In this document: positions 24,224 through 33,300 of the stretch, in pieces
Numbering within the stretch: the stretch's first letter is position 1
How the letters are laid out: each line of letters starts with the position of its first letter
Assembly (NCBI GenBank): GCA_040902445.1
Contig: JBBDXJ010000062.1
Location: forward strand, 1-44,799
DNA length: 44,799 nucleotides
Direction: 5' to 3'
From: Chryseosolibacter sp040902445
GTDB lineage: Bacteria > Bacteroidota > Bacteroidia > Cytophagales > Cyclobacteriaceae
Made by a program: the position numbers and the translations under genes
Notes under the pieces: generated by a model
The model's database searches: none
What the model was told of the DNA's origin: nothing
What the model saw: only the letters and a program-made list of their open reading frames with translations

Positions 24224-25548
24224 CTATAGTTCGTCGATCTCCGCCACAACGTAAGTGCTCCCTCCTATAAAAACAAAATCGTCAGCTGTCGCCTGGGCGA
24301 GTGCCGCTCTTTTAGCTTCATTTACATCCGGGATCGCCTCGCCGTGCAATCCCAGTCTCGAAGCTTCCTGCTGCAAATTTTTTGCATCCATTGCCCGGGG
24401 AATTCCCGCCTGGCAAAAATAATAGATTGCTTCTTTCGGCAACAGTTCCAGTATCGGGTTAACATCCTTATCCCTGACCATGCCCCAGACAATAAAAAGC
24501 CGGTTGAACTTCTCAGTTGAAATTTGCCTTAAAATTTCCTGTACACCGCTGTAATTGTGGGCGGTGTCGCACACAACGGTAGGGTTATTTGCTATTTGCT
24601 GCCACCTCCCCTTCAGGCCTGTATTGGCCACAACCTGCTCAAGCCCCCTTTTCAACTGCGCGATGGTAACGGGAAAATTCCTTTGCAAGACATCGACCGT
24701 CTTCATCACGCCTGGTATATTTCTGTGCTGGTAAAATCCCCGCAAAGGTAGTTTAACCCCGGTCAATACCCGTTGATCACCTTTGAGAATATCCACCGAG
24801 TCCCCGTAAGAATTTAAAGTCACGGTAAATTCATCCGACGCGAAAAATATTTCAGCGTTCTCCTTCCGGGCCTTCTTGTTAAATACTTCCTCAACCTCGG
24901 GCTGACGTTCACTCACAACAACGGGAATATCGTGTTTAATGATCCCGGCTTTTTCGCCCGCTATTTCATGAAGGCTGTTTCCAAGCAAGTCTTTATGATC
25001 CCAACTGATATTGGTGATCACCGAAACCAAGGGGGTTATCACATTGGTGGAATCCAGCCTGCCTCCTAACCCCACTTCTACAATAGCAATGTCGATCTGC
25101 TGCTGCTCGAAATAATCGAANNNNNNNNNNCGAATGCCATGGCTACCGTGATTTCGAAGAACGAAGGCTTAATTTCCTCAATGGAGGACCGGATCCTGTT
25201 CACAAAGTCCAGCACAAATTGCTGAGAAACTTCCTGTCCGTTGATCTTGATCCTTTCGGTAAATTCTTTCAGGTGTGGCGATGTGTAGAGTCCTGTCTTA
25301 TACCCGGATGCCTGAAGAACAGAAGCCAGCATGTGGCAGGTGCTCCCCTTGCCATTCGTACCGGCAACATGAACGGATTTGAAAGCGTTTTGCGGGTCAC
25401 CCAGCACCTTGCAGAGCTTCAGTGTATTGCCAAGATCTTTTTTATAGGCAACGGCTCCAACCCGCTGGAACATCGGCAGGTTTTCGTATAAATATTTAAG
25501 CGCCTCCTGATAGGACAAGATCATAGGTGATGTAAAGATCGGGGGCAA
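24224..25548 (-). CDS. folC: Bifunctional folylpolyglutamate/dihydrofolate synthase, interrupted by an assembly gap
   Basis: This Mur-ligase-family enzyme adds glutamate to folates in the cytoplasm. The N-terminal piece has the ATP loop VAGTNGKGST and the substrate loop LYTSPHLKEFTERIKING; the C-terminal piece has VGLGGRLDSTNVI, ISWDHKDLLG, EKAGIIK and the end domain with CDTAHNYSGV. Ten Ns at 25121-25130 break the frame. The bases on either side share CGAA; if the two contig ends are overlapped by those four bases the frame continues AFDYFE into the family's IAIVEVGLGG strand, so the gene is almost certainly intact (about 436 residues). It follows the TonB-like gene and a small reading frame. 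Confidence 0.93.
25121..25130. other. Assembly gap (ten Ns) inside folC
   Basis: A run of exactly ten Ns. The left flank ends in ATCGAA and the right flank begins CGAATGCC, sharing CGAA. Collapsing that overlap removes 14 positions and restores the folC frame, so the Ns probably stand for two contig ends that really overlap. Confidence 0.95.
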
Positions 25549-25579
25549 GTAGCAATATATTTTTATTTTACGAAAAGAC

Positions 25580-25598
25580 AGGCTTAGATTATAAGCCT
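25580..25598 (-). terminator. Weak hairpin after the small gene downstream of tonB
   Basis: AGGCTTA (25580-25586) pairs with TAAGCCT (25592-25598) around a 5-base loop; on the minus strand it is followed by GTCTTTTC, a poor T-run. It may partly separate the envelope genes from folC-trmB, but the signal is weak. Confidence 0.25.
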
Positions 25599-25632
25599 AT
25601 TTCGTGACTGGGAAGTCCAAACGTATCAGCGC

Positions 25633-25806
25633 TCATCCCCGAGCATGGAGAGCATTTCCTGATAGGCGATCGATCTTCGCCTCGATGTGGGAAAGTTCTT
25701 CGGGATCGGCAAAATTTTTATGCTCATTCAATTCGCGTAAATTTTCATGGACGGAGATCAATACGTCATGTATAAACTCAATATAACGGATTTCCTGTTT
25801 GATCAA
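25633..25806 (-). CDS. Small conserved-looking protein of unknown function, TTG start
   Basis: On the minus strand an open frame of 57 codons runs from TTG (25804-25806) to TGA, starting 9 bases after the TonB-like stop. It reads as a real helical protein (LIKQEIRYIEFIHDVLIS, then VHENLRELNEHKNFADPEEL and SHIEAKIDRL) with heptad-like hydrophobic spacing. The last nine residues are less natural; a one-base shift after IDR would instead give YQEMLSMLGDER and a TGA at 25626, so the 3' end may carry a frameshift. The codon before TTG is ATT, the same ATTTTG context as at the helicase start. I do not recognise the family; the position in the envelope operon suggests an accessory role. Confidence 0.5.
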   Translation of the reverse strand: MIKQEIRYIEFIHDVLISVHENLRELNEHKNFADPEELSHIEAKIDRLSGNALHARG

Positions 25807-25815
25807 AATGCTGAA

Positions 25816-26730
25816 TTAATCTGTTGCGGAAACAACTTTGAATGTGATAGTTCCTTCCGATTGAGCGGGTAAGTTAGTTCCCTTTGGAATAAACTGAAGG
25901 TTCTGGATGGCCGCTTTTAATCTTCTTTCGGCTTCAAAGCTAAGACCTCTTTGCACGGAGGCCACAGAGATCACATAACCTTGATGATCGACCTTAACTT
26001 TAAATTCATACACACCATAGGATTGATCCGGAAGTGCCGGAGCGTCAATAGTGGGCGTGCCGAAACCATTAAATCCTGTCATGGAGACTCCGCCGCCTCC
26101 ACCTCCCTGTTTACCGTAGAGCGCTTTGGAATCTATGGTACCAGCGGGGTCGCCTTTGTCGCCAGCTTTATTCACGTCATCGCCATGATTTCCGGGAGTA
26201 CCGGGCTTTTCCGTTGATTTTCCGTCAGTCGTTGCTTCTGTTTTGGGTTTGTAAACCGCTTTAGGAACTTCTTTTTCCGGCTCGATCCGTGGTTTTGTTT
26301 CAACAATTTTTTCAACCGGTTTTTCCTTAGGTTTTTCCACCGGCTTTACTTCTTTTTTTTCCTCCACGACAACCGGGCTTTCAATTTTTGAAGCTACTTC
26401 CGGCTGAACTGATTTGGTTTCCTCTGTGGATGTCTCCTCAGCAATAGCTTCTTCGGCTATCTCTTCGGGTTCAGGCGGAGCCAATTCTTCAACTTCCTCT
26501 TCAACCTCAACGGGTTCTGTTTCTGTTGCGCCGACGGGATTTTCGGGTTGAATGTCACCGCTTCCCTGGGCATCCATGCCAAAATTAAGTTCGATTCCAA
26601 ATTCAGGTAATGGCGGATTCGGCGCTCTCCAGGCCACCATAAAAAGCAGTAAAAGCAAAATGAAGCCGTGAAAACCAAGGCTGGTGATCAGGGCTATTCT
26701 TCTACTCTTTTTTTCCTGCGCTTCTGTCAT
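25816..26730 (-). CDS. TonB/TolA-like energy transducer
   Basis: A 304-residue inner-membrane-anchored periplasmic protein. One transmembrane helix (about 14-34, IALITSLGFHGFILLLLLF, with the SxxxH-type Ser/His of TonB and TolA), then a long Glu/Pro/Lys-rich linker (about 60-170), a Gly-rich hinge including six consecutive Gly, and a C-terminal TonB/TolA-like domain (about 235-304, beginning YGVYEFKVKVDHQGYVISV and ending in GTITFKV). It should carry proton-motive energy from the ExbB/ExbD motor, encoded 3 bases upstream, to an outer-membrane partner. No TonB-dependent nutrient receptor is nearby; the plugless barrel of the same operon is the obvious candidate partner. Confidence 0.9.
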   Translation of the reverse strand: MTEAQEKKSRRIALITSLGFHGFILLLLLFMVAWRAPNPPLPEFGIELNFGMDAQGSGDIQPENPVGATETEPVEVEEEVEELAPPEPEEIAEEAIAEETSTEETKSVQPEVASKIESPVVVEEKKEVKPVEKPKEKPVEKIVETKPRIEPEKEVPKAVYKPKTEATTDGKSTEKPGTPGNHGDDVNKAGDKGDPAGTIDSKALYGKQGGGGGGVSMTGFNGFGTPTIDAPALPDQSYGVYEFKVKVDHQGYVISVASVQRGLSFEAERRLKAAIQNLQFIPKGTNLPAQSEGTITFKVVSATD

Positions 26731-26732
26731 AT

Positions 26733-27125
26733 TTATTTTCCTGGCTTTGTCGCCAAAACCACTTTTGCATTTAACGAGGTAGCAATTCCGGCAACGTAAA
26801 CAAGGTGTTCGGATGCTACCGATTTATCGATATGTAAAACTACCGAACCACTACCCCCTGTAAGCAATCGTTTCAATTCCCCTTCGAGCAAGGCTTTTGA
26901 AACCCTTTTATCATTAACGTAATACTGCAGGTCTTTTGTAACTGTTACCGAGATCTTTTGCACCGCAATGGTACTGGCTTTGCTGGATGGCAAATTTACC
27001 GGCAACCCAGATGGTGTGACAAAGGAAGAGGTCAGCATAAAAAAGATCAGCAATAGAAAAATCAGATCAGTCATGGATGCCATGCTGAATGAAGGGTCTA
27101 CTTTGTTTTTAGAGTTAAAATTCAC
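26733..27125 (-). CDS. ExbD/TolR family motor protein
   Basis: A 130-residue protein with a short cytoplasmic N-terminus, one transmembrane helix (about 17-36) carrying the essential motor aspartate Asp20 (SMTDLIFLLLIFFMLTSSF), and a periplasmic domain with LPSSKAS and the SVVLHIDKSV strand. It forms the stator-like proton-driven complex with ExbB/TolQ (upstream, 32 bases) and couples to the TonB/TolA-like protein (downstream, 2 bases). Whether the complex serves Ton-type import or Tol-type envelope constriction cannot be read from this subunit. Confidence 0.93.
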   Translation of the reverse strand: MNFNSKNKVDPSFSMASMTDLIFLLLIFFMLTSSFVTPSGLPVNLPSSKASTIAVQKISVTVTKDLQYYVNDKRVSKALLEGELKRLLTGGSGSVVLHIDKSVASEHLVYVAGIATSLNAKVVLATKPGK

Positions 27126-27157
27126 GGCCAGCCATTTTAGTGTAAACAGATTAAAGC

Positions 27158-27829
27158 TTATTGCGGTTCCTGCAGAAGGTCGATAAACTCAATAGAAGTA
27201 TATTCCATTTTGTGAATCACTTTCTGAACCCGTGTTATCAGGAAATTGTAGGCCAAATAAGCCATAATACCCACAACTAAACCCGCCACGGTCGTGATCA
27301 TGGCAGTATAGATACCGGAAGACAACAATTTCGGGCTTACAGACCCTTCTTCCTGTGCAATAGCAATAAATGCCTCAACCATACCAATTACCGTACCCAA
27401 AAAGCCCATCATCGGGGCTGCACCGGCAATCGTAGCGATCGAGGACAGGTTTTTTTCAAGTTTAAAGATTTCCAGCTTACCGACATTTTCAATGGATGCT
27501 TCAATGTTTTTCAATGGACTTCCAATCCGGGATAACCCTTTCTGCATCATTCGCCCAACGGGACTGTCCTGTTGGGCGCATAAAAGTTTGGCGCCATTGA
27601 TATCGCCTCTCAGGACCGATTCTTTAACCCTGCTCATAAATTGTTCAGGGTCTTGATTGGCTTTATTGATTATCATCAGTCGCTCAAAGAAAAGATAGAT
27701 AGCGATAACCGAAAGAATAAAGATCGGCACCATCATAAACCCACCCTGAATGGCAAGGTCTAAAACAGAAATTGATTGGTCTACCGTTTCCAGGGATGTG
27801 GTGTCTGTGACGACTTGCAGAAGGATCAT
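27158..27829 (-). CDS. MotA/TolQ/ExbB proton channel family protein
   Basis: A 223-residue inner-membrane protein with three transmembrane helices: about residues 28-50 (GFMMVPIFILSVIAIYLFFE), 125-150 with the conserved IAGAAPMMGFLGTVIGMVEAF, and 168-195 (YTAMITTVAGLVVGIMAYLAYNF). These are the hallmarks of ExbB/TolQ subunits that, as a pentamer around an ExbD dimer, use the proton gradient. It starts 33 bases after the SPOR protein stop and precedes exbD, so the whole set is co-directional and closely packed. Confidence 0.94.
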   Translation of the reverse strand: MILLQVVTDTTSLETVDQSISVLDLAIQGGFMMVPIFILSVIAIYLFFERLMIINKANQDPEQFMSRVKESVLRGDINGAKLLCAQQDSPVGRMMQKGLSRIGSPLKNIEASIENVGKLEIFKLEKNLSSIATIAGAAPMMGFLGTVIGMVEAFIAIAQEEGSVSPKLLSSGIYTAMITTVAGLVVGIMAYLAYNFLITRVQKVIHKMEYTSIEFIDLLQEPQ

Positions 27830-27862
27830 TTAAAAAGTTTAAAAAATTTGTGAAAGAAAAAA

Positions 27863-28627
27863 TCAATATTTAATTACCCAGGCACCCTCGTTGTATTCAC
27901 TTTTTAATCCATCGGCGGTTTGTTGTGTAGCTGCAAAGGTTTCGCCTTCCGCTACCGTTAAACGGTGAAATTTAACATTGCCAAAGGGCGGGATAATTTT
28001 TGGATTGACTCCTTTTTCACTCAATTTTTTTGCGTAGTCCATAAGCAAATCTCCGTCGATGGCGCTGGCGATAACGACATAGTAACGACCAGTCCTTTCA
28101 TTTAGTGTTTCTATGGTACCCGCCGGAGGCGCTGCAGTGGCCACGGAATCAGCTTTGCGTTGTGCATCTTCCGCTATGCGCCGTTGCTCGGCTGCGCGTC
28201 CTTCCTCAAGTCGCGAAGCTTCTGCCCGGGTCAGCTCTTCCTGTTTAGCTTTTTCCGCCGCGGCAGCTCTGTCGGCTGGCCTCTTCAGGACAAAATACCA
28301 GACTCCTGCGCCCACGAGCAGAAGAAGTGCAAGAACACCCAGGATCTTGGGCCAGGGCGAATTGCCTTCGTCGTCGTCATTATAAGTGTATTCATTTTGC
28401 CGTACTTCATCTCTCTCCATAGTGGTATGGGTTATGGGTTGTTCTTCAATGTATTCGGGTTGATTCGTGGCTGGCTCAGGCTCCGGTGCTCGGACATCCG
28501 GCGCAGGGGTTGTTTCCCTGTTTATTGGTTCATATTCTATTTCCGGGAGACCGAAGGTATCATCACTACCAGCGTTTGGGTCGGTGTTTTCTTCCGGCTG
28601 ATCTTCAGGTTTTTTTCTCCTTGCCAT
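27863..28627 (-). CDS. Membrane-anchored SPOR-domain protein
   Basis: A 254-residue bitopic protein: an acidic, Pro-rich cytoplasmic segment (1-93), one transmembrane helix (about 95-114, ILGVLALLLLVGAGVWYFVL), an Ala/Glu/Arg-rich coiled periplasmic spacer (about 118-165), and a C-terminal SPOR-type domain (about 178-254, starting RYYVVIASAIDGDLLMDY and ending NEGAWVIKY). SPOR domains bind denuded peptidoglycan glycan strands, typical of septal proteins such as FtsN, and the layout here is FtsN-like. Its place between the outer-membrane barrel and TolQ/TolR genes points to a division or envelope-constriction role (inference). The SPOR match is by pattern and the domain is divergent. Confidence 0.8.
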   Translation of the reverse strand: MARRKKPEDQPEENTDPNAGSDDTFGLPEIEYEPINRETTPAPDVRAPEPEPATNQPEYIEEQPITHTTMERDEVRQNEYTYNDDDEGNSPWPKILGVLALLLLVGAGVWYFVLKRPADRAAAAEKAKQEELTRAEASRLEEGRAAEQRRIAEDAQRKADSVATAAPPAGTIETLNERTGRYYVVIASAIDGDLLMDYAKKLSEKGVNPKIIPPFGNVKFHRLTVAEGETFAATQQTADGLKSEYNEGAWVIKY

Positions 28628-28703
28628 GTCTAGTCAGGGGTTCACTTGTGTGTTTAACATACAAAAATAAAAGAATTTCTGAGCCATACAAACATTCGGT
28701 CCA

Positions 28704-30359
28704 TCAGAAGCTCCATGTTAAACCACCTAAGGCCTGAAAACCACGGACGGGATAATTGAAAAACAAAGGATACTCGCTCGAGGTTATGTTGTTGAACTGG
28801 GCAAAAATTGAAAAGCTCTTCGAAAAAAGATATTCCGTTCGAACGTTGAGATCAAAGGCGGGATCAAGTTCTACTCGCGTGTCGGCCACCGGATCGAACG
28901 CTTTCATGCCTCCCTGGGAGATCAGATTCACGTCAAGAAGAAACTTGTCTGAAATGTTCAGGGAAGTCTCGCCGGTCACTTTGTATGTGGGCCTGTGCCA
29001 CGCCTCGTCAATCTCGGTGCTGTATGAATACACATCCCCGCGAAGCATAAATTTGAAAACCTCAGTTTGCGCAAAACCCAGGGAAGCGAAAAAATTCGTC
29101 CGGGTTGTTACCTCGTCATATACCACCGTAAATTTCGAAGGGTCTTCACTGGTGTTCCTGAAAAAGTATAAGTTCTTCAGTGTTGCCAGAGAGAAGCCTC
29201 CATTCACGGAGATCTTGTTTCCGATCTTCGTGTGCAGGGCACCCTGAAGGTCGAGTAGTTTGTTGGTGTGAAAAACAGGAATGTTCGCGGCGACCCACAG
29301 GTTTTCATTTGATAACGAGCGCAGGGAAACTTTCTCCATTCCGCCCGTTAGCGAGGCGGTGATATCTACCGAAGGACTTAACGGATAGGATGCACGCACA
29401 TCAGGATAGGAATGAACATCCTTTCCATCGATCGTGTCATTCTCAAAGGCAGCCACAATACCAGCGCTCAATTTCAGATCTTCAACAGGATAAAATTCAT
29501 ACCGTGGATTCACAGAAAACAAACTCCTGGGTGTGGCTTCAATCAGGGAATCCTTTCGGTTGATGAGTGAATAAGCTGCCCCGACCGCAATGACCGACTG
29601 CTCGTTGATCTCGTACGATGATCTAAAGTCGAAATCCGCTCCGGATTCACGCGCTTCATACCGGTCGGCCAGGTAGCTGAACTCCGCGCCAAGTTGGTAG
29701 GCAAAAGCAGAATTTTTGGTATTCGACAATTCTCCTTTCAGGTTAAAAACATTATAGGATTGGCGGATGTCATTGGCTTCCACTGTGCTTCCGGCAGGAT
29801 ACCCATAAAAATGCGTAAACCTGTTTTCGTATCCGGCTTCAGCCGAGAATGAAATATAGTTACTAAAAGCTTTGCCATACAATGACAACCCAGAGGAACC
29901 ACTTGCTGAATTTTTTCCATCAACCGGACCCTGACCGGAACCCCGGAAAAATCCGTGTGCACCTATTAATTTATTCCGGTCGCGCTTTGAATTGATAAAC
30001 CCTTCCAGGTACGGTGTCGCATAATTGCCGTAACCTGCGCTTAGATAACCTCCATACACATTCGATGGAGCCTCCTGCTTGAGTTTCAAAGGCCTGATGG
30101 CGGGATTGATCTGTGATGCCTGAAAGCTGAAAGGCTTAAAGTCGTACATAAAGGAAGGCCTGGCGGTTTCTGCCGGCCGCGGCGGCACCTTTTCGAAATT
30201 GCGGTTTGCAGGAGGCAGCGTGATCTGCCTTTCTTTTACAATTTCAATTTCCACGTCTTCGAGATTGCCTTCCTCGTCCTGGGCAGAAGCGTTGATCTGA
30301 AACACAATAACCAGGGTCAGTAGAAAAAAAACTCTCAACATTTTTTCGGTATTTTTCAT
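28704..30359 (-). CDS. Plugless outer-membrane beta-barrel with TonB-box-like N-terminus
   Basis: The ATG at 30359 gives a signal peptide (about 1-27, ending INASAQ) and lies 7 bases after the TPR stop; an in-frame upstream ATG would only add a hydrophilic stretch overlapping that gene. The mature 525 residues start with DEEGNLEDVEIEIVKERQ, which resembles a TonB box, then a Pro-rich linker, then directly the barrel (YGGYLSAGYGNYATPYLEGF onward) with about 22 strands and a terminal Phe (GGLTWSF). There is no TonB plug domain (about 130 residues missing). Such proteins are often annotated as TonB-dependent receptors, but the missing plug and the operon partners suggest a structural or trans-envelope role. 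Confidence 0.82.
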   Translation of the reverse strand: MKNTEKMLRVFFLLTLVIVFQINASAQDEEGNLEDVEIEIVKERQITLPPANRNFEKVPPRPAETARPSFMYDFKPFSFQASQINPAIRPLKLKQEAPSNVYGGYLSAGYGNYATPYLEGFINSKRDRNKLIGAHGFFRGSGQGPVDGKNSASGSSGLSLYGKAFSNYISFSAEAGYENRFTHFYGYPAGSTVEANDIRQSYNVFNLKGELSNTKNSAFAYQLGAEFSYLADRYEARESGADFDFRSSYEINEQSVIAVGAAYSLINRKDSLIEATPRSLFSVNPRYEFYPVEDLKLSAGIVAAFENDTIDGKDVHSYPDVRASYPLSPSVDITASLTGGMEKVSLRSLSNENLWVAANIPVFHTNKLLDLQGALHTKIGNKISVNGGFSLATLKNLYFFRNTSEDPSKFTVVYDEVTTRTNFFASLGFAQTEVFKFMLRGDVYSYSTEIDEAWHRPTYKVTGETSLNISDKFLLDVNLISQGGMKAFDPVADTRVELDPAFDLNVRTEYLFSKSFSIFAQFNNITSSEYPLFFNYPVRGFQALGGLTWSF

Positions 30360-30366
30360 TTTACGT

Positions 30367-33300
30367 TCAGCGGTTGTCCTTCTGGGAATCATTTTCAAGT
30401 GTGTCAGCCTCAAGCAATCTCTTTTTATCGGCCTCGGCGCTGTCAAGCTCTTTTAATTTGCTGGCTGCAGCATCTTTGATGGGTTTCAATGGAAACTTTT
30501 CGACCAGTGATTGTAAAGTGGCACGCGCCTGAAAGATCTGATCCATCGCCACAAAATTATCGGCCATAAGCAAGTACGCCTTGCCAACCCATTCGTCATA
30601 AGCTCCAAAATCTTCTGTCAGGCTCAATAGGGTTTCATAGCTCTCCTTGTATTGCTTTTTCAAATAAAATATCTGGGCAAGTAAATACTTGGCCTCTGCT
30701 CCATATTCATCCTGCGCGGAATTCAGCGTATTCAGAAATTCATCCTGGGCGGCTTCAAAATCACCGCGTGCAAAGGCGCTTTTCCCGAGGTAAAGGGAAG
30801 CTTTGTTCTGACCTCCGGCATTAACCGCACCCTTTTCCAGAATTATTTTTGCGAACACATCGGCAGAATCATATTGTGAAAGCAGGTAGAAAGATTCCAT
30901 CAATCCTGTCCATGCCGTATACTGTTCCGTTTTGTTCGTTGCCAATCGCTCAAGACCGTGGTAACGACTGATGGCGGATCTGTAATTTCCCTGGTTGAAA
31001 TGAATTTCTGCCGCACGACCAACAACCCTGCTTCCCATATTAAAATTCTTGTCCTCACTGAGAGACTCGTAGAGAGGCAAGGCTTTCACGAAATCCTTCA
31101 TCCTGTAATAGGACTCCGCCACATAATAACGCGCCTCCTGAAGTCTGCTGCTCTGCGGGTAGGCATTGGTAAAATTGTTAAGCATGAGCACTGCTGTTGG
31201 ATACTGCTGATCAAAAAAAGCGTTCTTGGCAGTCTCAAATTCAATTTCCTCAAGACCCTTATTATCGGGATTAGCCCGCTTGAATTGGGAAAGGTATTGA
31301 TCAAATTCCGCGGCGCGGCCGGCAAGCCTCAAGGCATCCTGTAAAGGCAATAGTACTTCCTCCGCTACCGGATGATTTGGAAACTGCCTTATTACAGTAG
31401 TGTAGTCACCGATAGTTTTGTCGTATTGTTTCAGATTGTAATACGATGAAGCACGACGCATGTACGCGTACGGCAAAAATTTTGAATGCGAGCTCTCGCG
31501 TATCAGTTGTGAAAGTCCATCGATGGATGCCTGGTTATTTCCCTGTTCAATTTCAAACTGCGCGCGTTGAAAAAGGGCTTCATCCCTGTAAGGTGATTTT
31601 GGATAATTCTGTATTAGAGCTGTAAAATTATTTCTGGAGTCACCGTAATTCCTCTTGATCCCATTGATCACACCGGTTTGAAGAAGGATATAATCATTGT
31701 CGGGAGAGCCCAGGTTACGCGCATTTCCATATGCGCTGAGCGCGGCGTCATATTGTTTACTCACATAATAACAATCGGCCAAACGGATCAATCCATCCGC
31801 ATAATTTGGTGTATTCTTTTTGGCTTTAGCCGTGAATTCTTTAAAGTTAAACAAGGCCCGCTCATAATCCTCTAACGCGTAGTAAGCATATCCCATGGCA
31901 TACCTGGTCTTACCTGAAAGATCTGCATCGGCCTGATTGCCCATGCTGATCACTTGCTGATAGTGCCTGATAGCCTCCTGAGGTTTTCTCCCAATAGAAT
32001 AAGACTCACCTGCCCAGAAGCTTGCGAGCGCGTCGTACGTCTGATCCCTCGGATACTCCAGGGATTTTTCGAAAAATAATGCAGCCTCTGAGTAGTTATT
32101 TTTATTGAAAAGCTCTGCGCCCATCAGATAAGTAGCTTTCTGATATGCCTGCTGTACCTGTGGATTTTTTGAGGGTAATGATTCTATGTACTCAATAGCT
32201 TTGCGAAAGTTATTCCCGTTCACGTAAGCCTGCGCGAGAAGTTCTTTTACCTCATTGGTATGCGCGCTTCCGCGAAAAGTCGTCAGGAATTTTTCAAACT
32301 CATTGATGGCTTGCTCAGTACGGCCCGCGTCATAGGATACCTTGGCAAACTGAAATGTTCCTTCTTCGGCAAGCTTCTTATCGTTGGGAACTTTCCTTGA
32401 AAAATCAAACGCATTTAATGCGAGAGGCTTTTCACCTTTCTTAAGGTACATTATTCCCAGATAGTATGAAGCGTAATAACTCACAGAATCCTTGCTGGCC
32501 GCCGCCTTGCTCAAATAGGATATAGCCTTATCGGTTTGATTCAGGGAGTAATTGGAATAACCGGCGCGAAATAATAAATTGCCTTCTGCCCTGTCAGGGT
32601 TATCTTCCAGAAAGCGTTCATAGGCCTGCGCAGCTTTTTCGTAATCTCCTTTAAAGTAGTACGCCTCCGCTGAGAGCATGGAGATCTCTTTGGCATTTTG
32701 AAGCCCGGTTTTATTCTGCAGACTCGCTGCGTAGGCAATGAGGTCGTCGTAACGCTTTTGTTTGTAATAAACATTTGCGATAAGGTAGGGAACTATTGAA
32801 GCATAGGATGGATTGGTCTCTGCTTTTTTCAGATCCGTCAATGCTTCCGAATAAAGTCCCTGTGAATATTCAATGAAACCCGCGTAATAATTCGCAGCAG
32901 GAGAAAAGGCATTGCTCTGGTTCTTGACAAAGTTAAATTGTTCCAAAGCCTGATCCAGTTGTTTAAGATTAAAATAACTATATGCCCATTTAAAGTGACC
33001 TTCGCTTTGTTGATTTTGGGTTAACGCCGGGAAGTCAACTTTCTTAAAGTACTGTGAAGCCTTGCTGAATTTATTGTCATTATGAAAAAAGACGGCAAGG
33101 TCATAATAAGCCGTAGCTGCTTTCGGACTTGAAGGGTGATGCGAAATATACTGATCTATCAGTTTCTCTCCATCGGTGTGATTAAGGTTTAGCGCGCTGA
33201 AGGCGACATAATATTCAGCCTCACCCCGTCTGGGATCCGTAGCAGGTGCCTCATTCAGGAACTCTGTAAAGATCTTGCGGGCAGCACCAAAGTTCTCGTG

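Noticed and set aside
25604..25786. A 60-residue + strand frame between folC and the TonB-like gene
   Set aside because: The minus-strand reading of the same stretch is more protein-like and lies in operon orientation.
28704..30359. Calling the barrel a classical TonB-dependent receptor
   Set aside because: The plug domain is missing and no substrate-binding partner (SusD-like) is adjacent.
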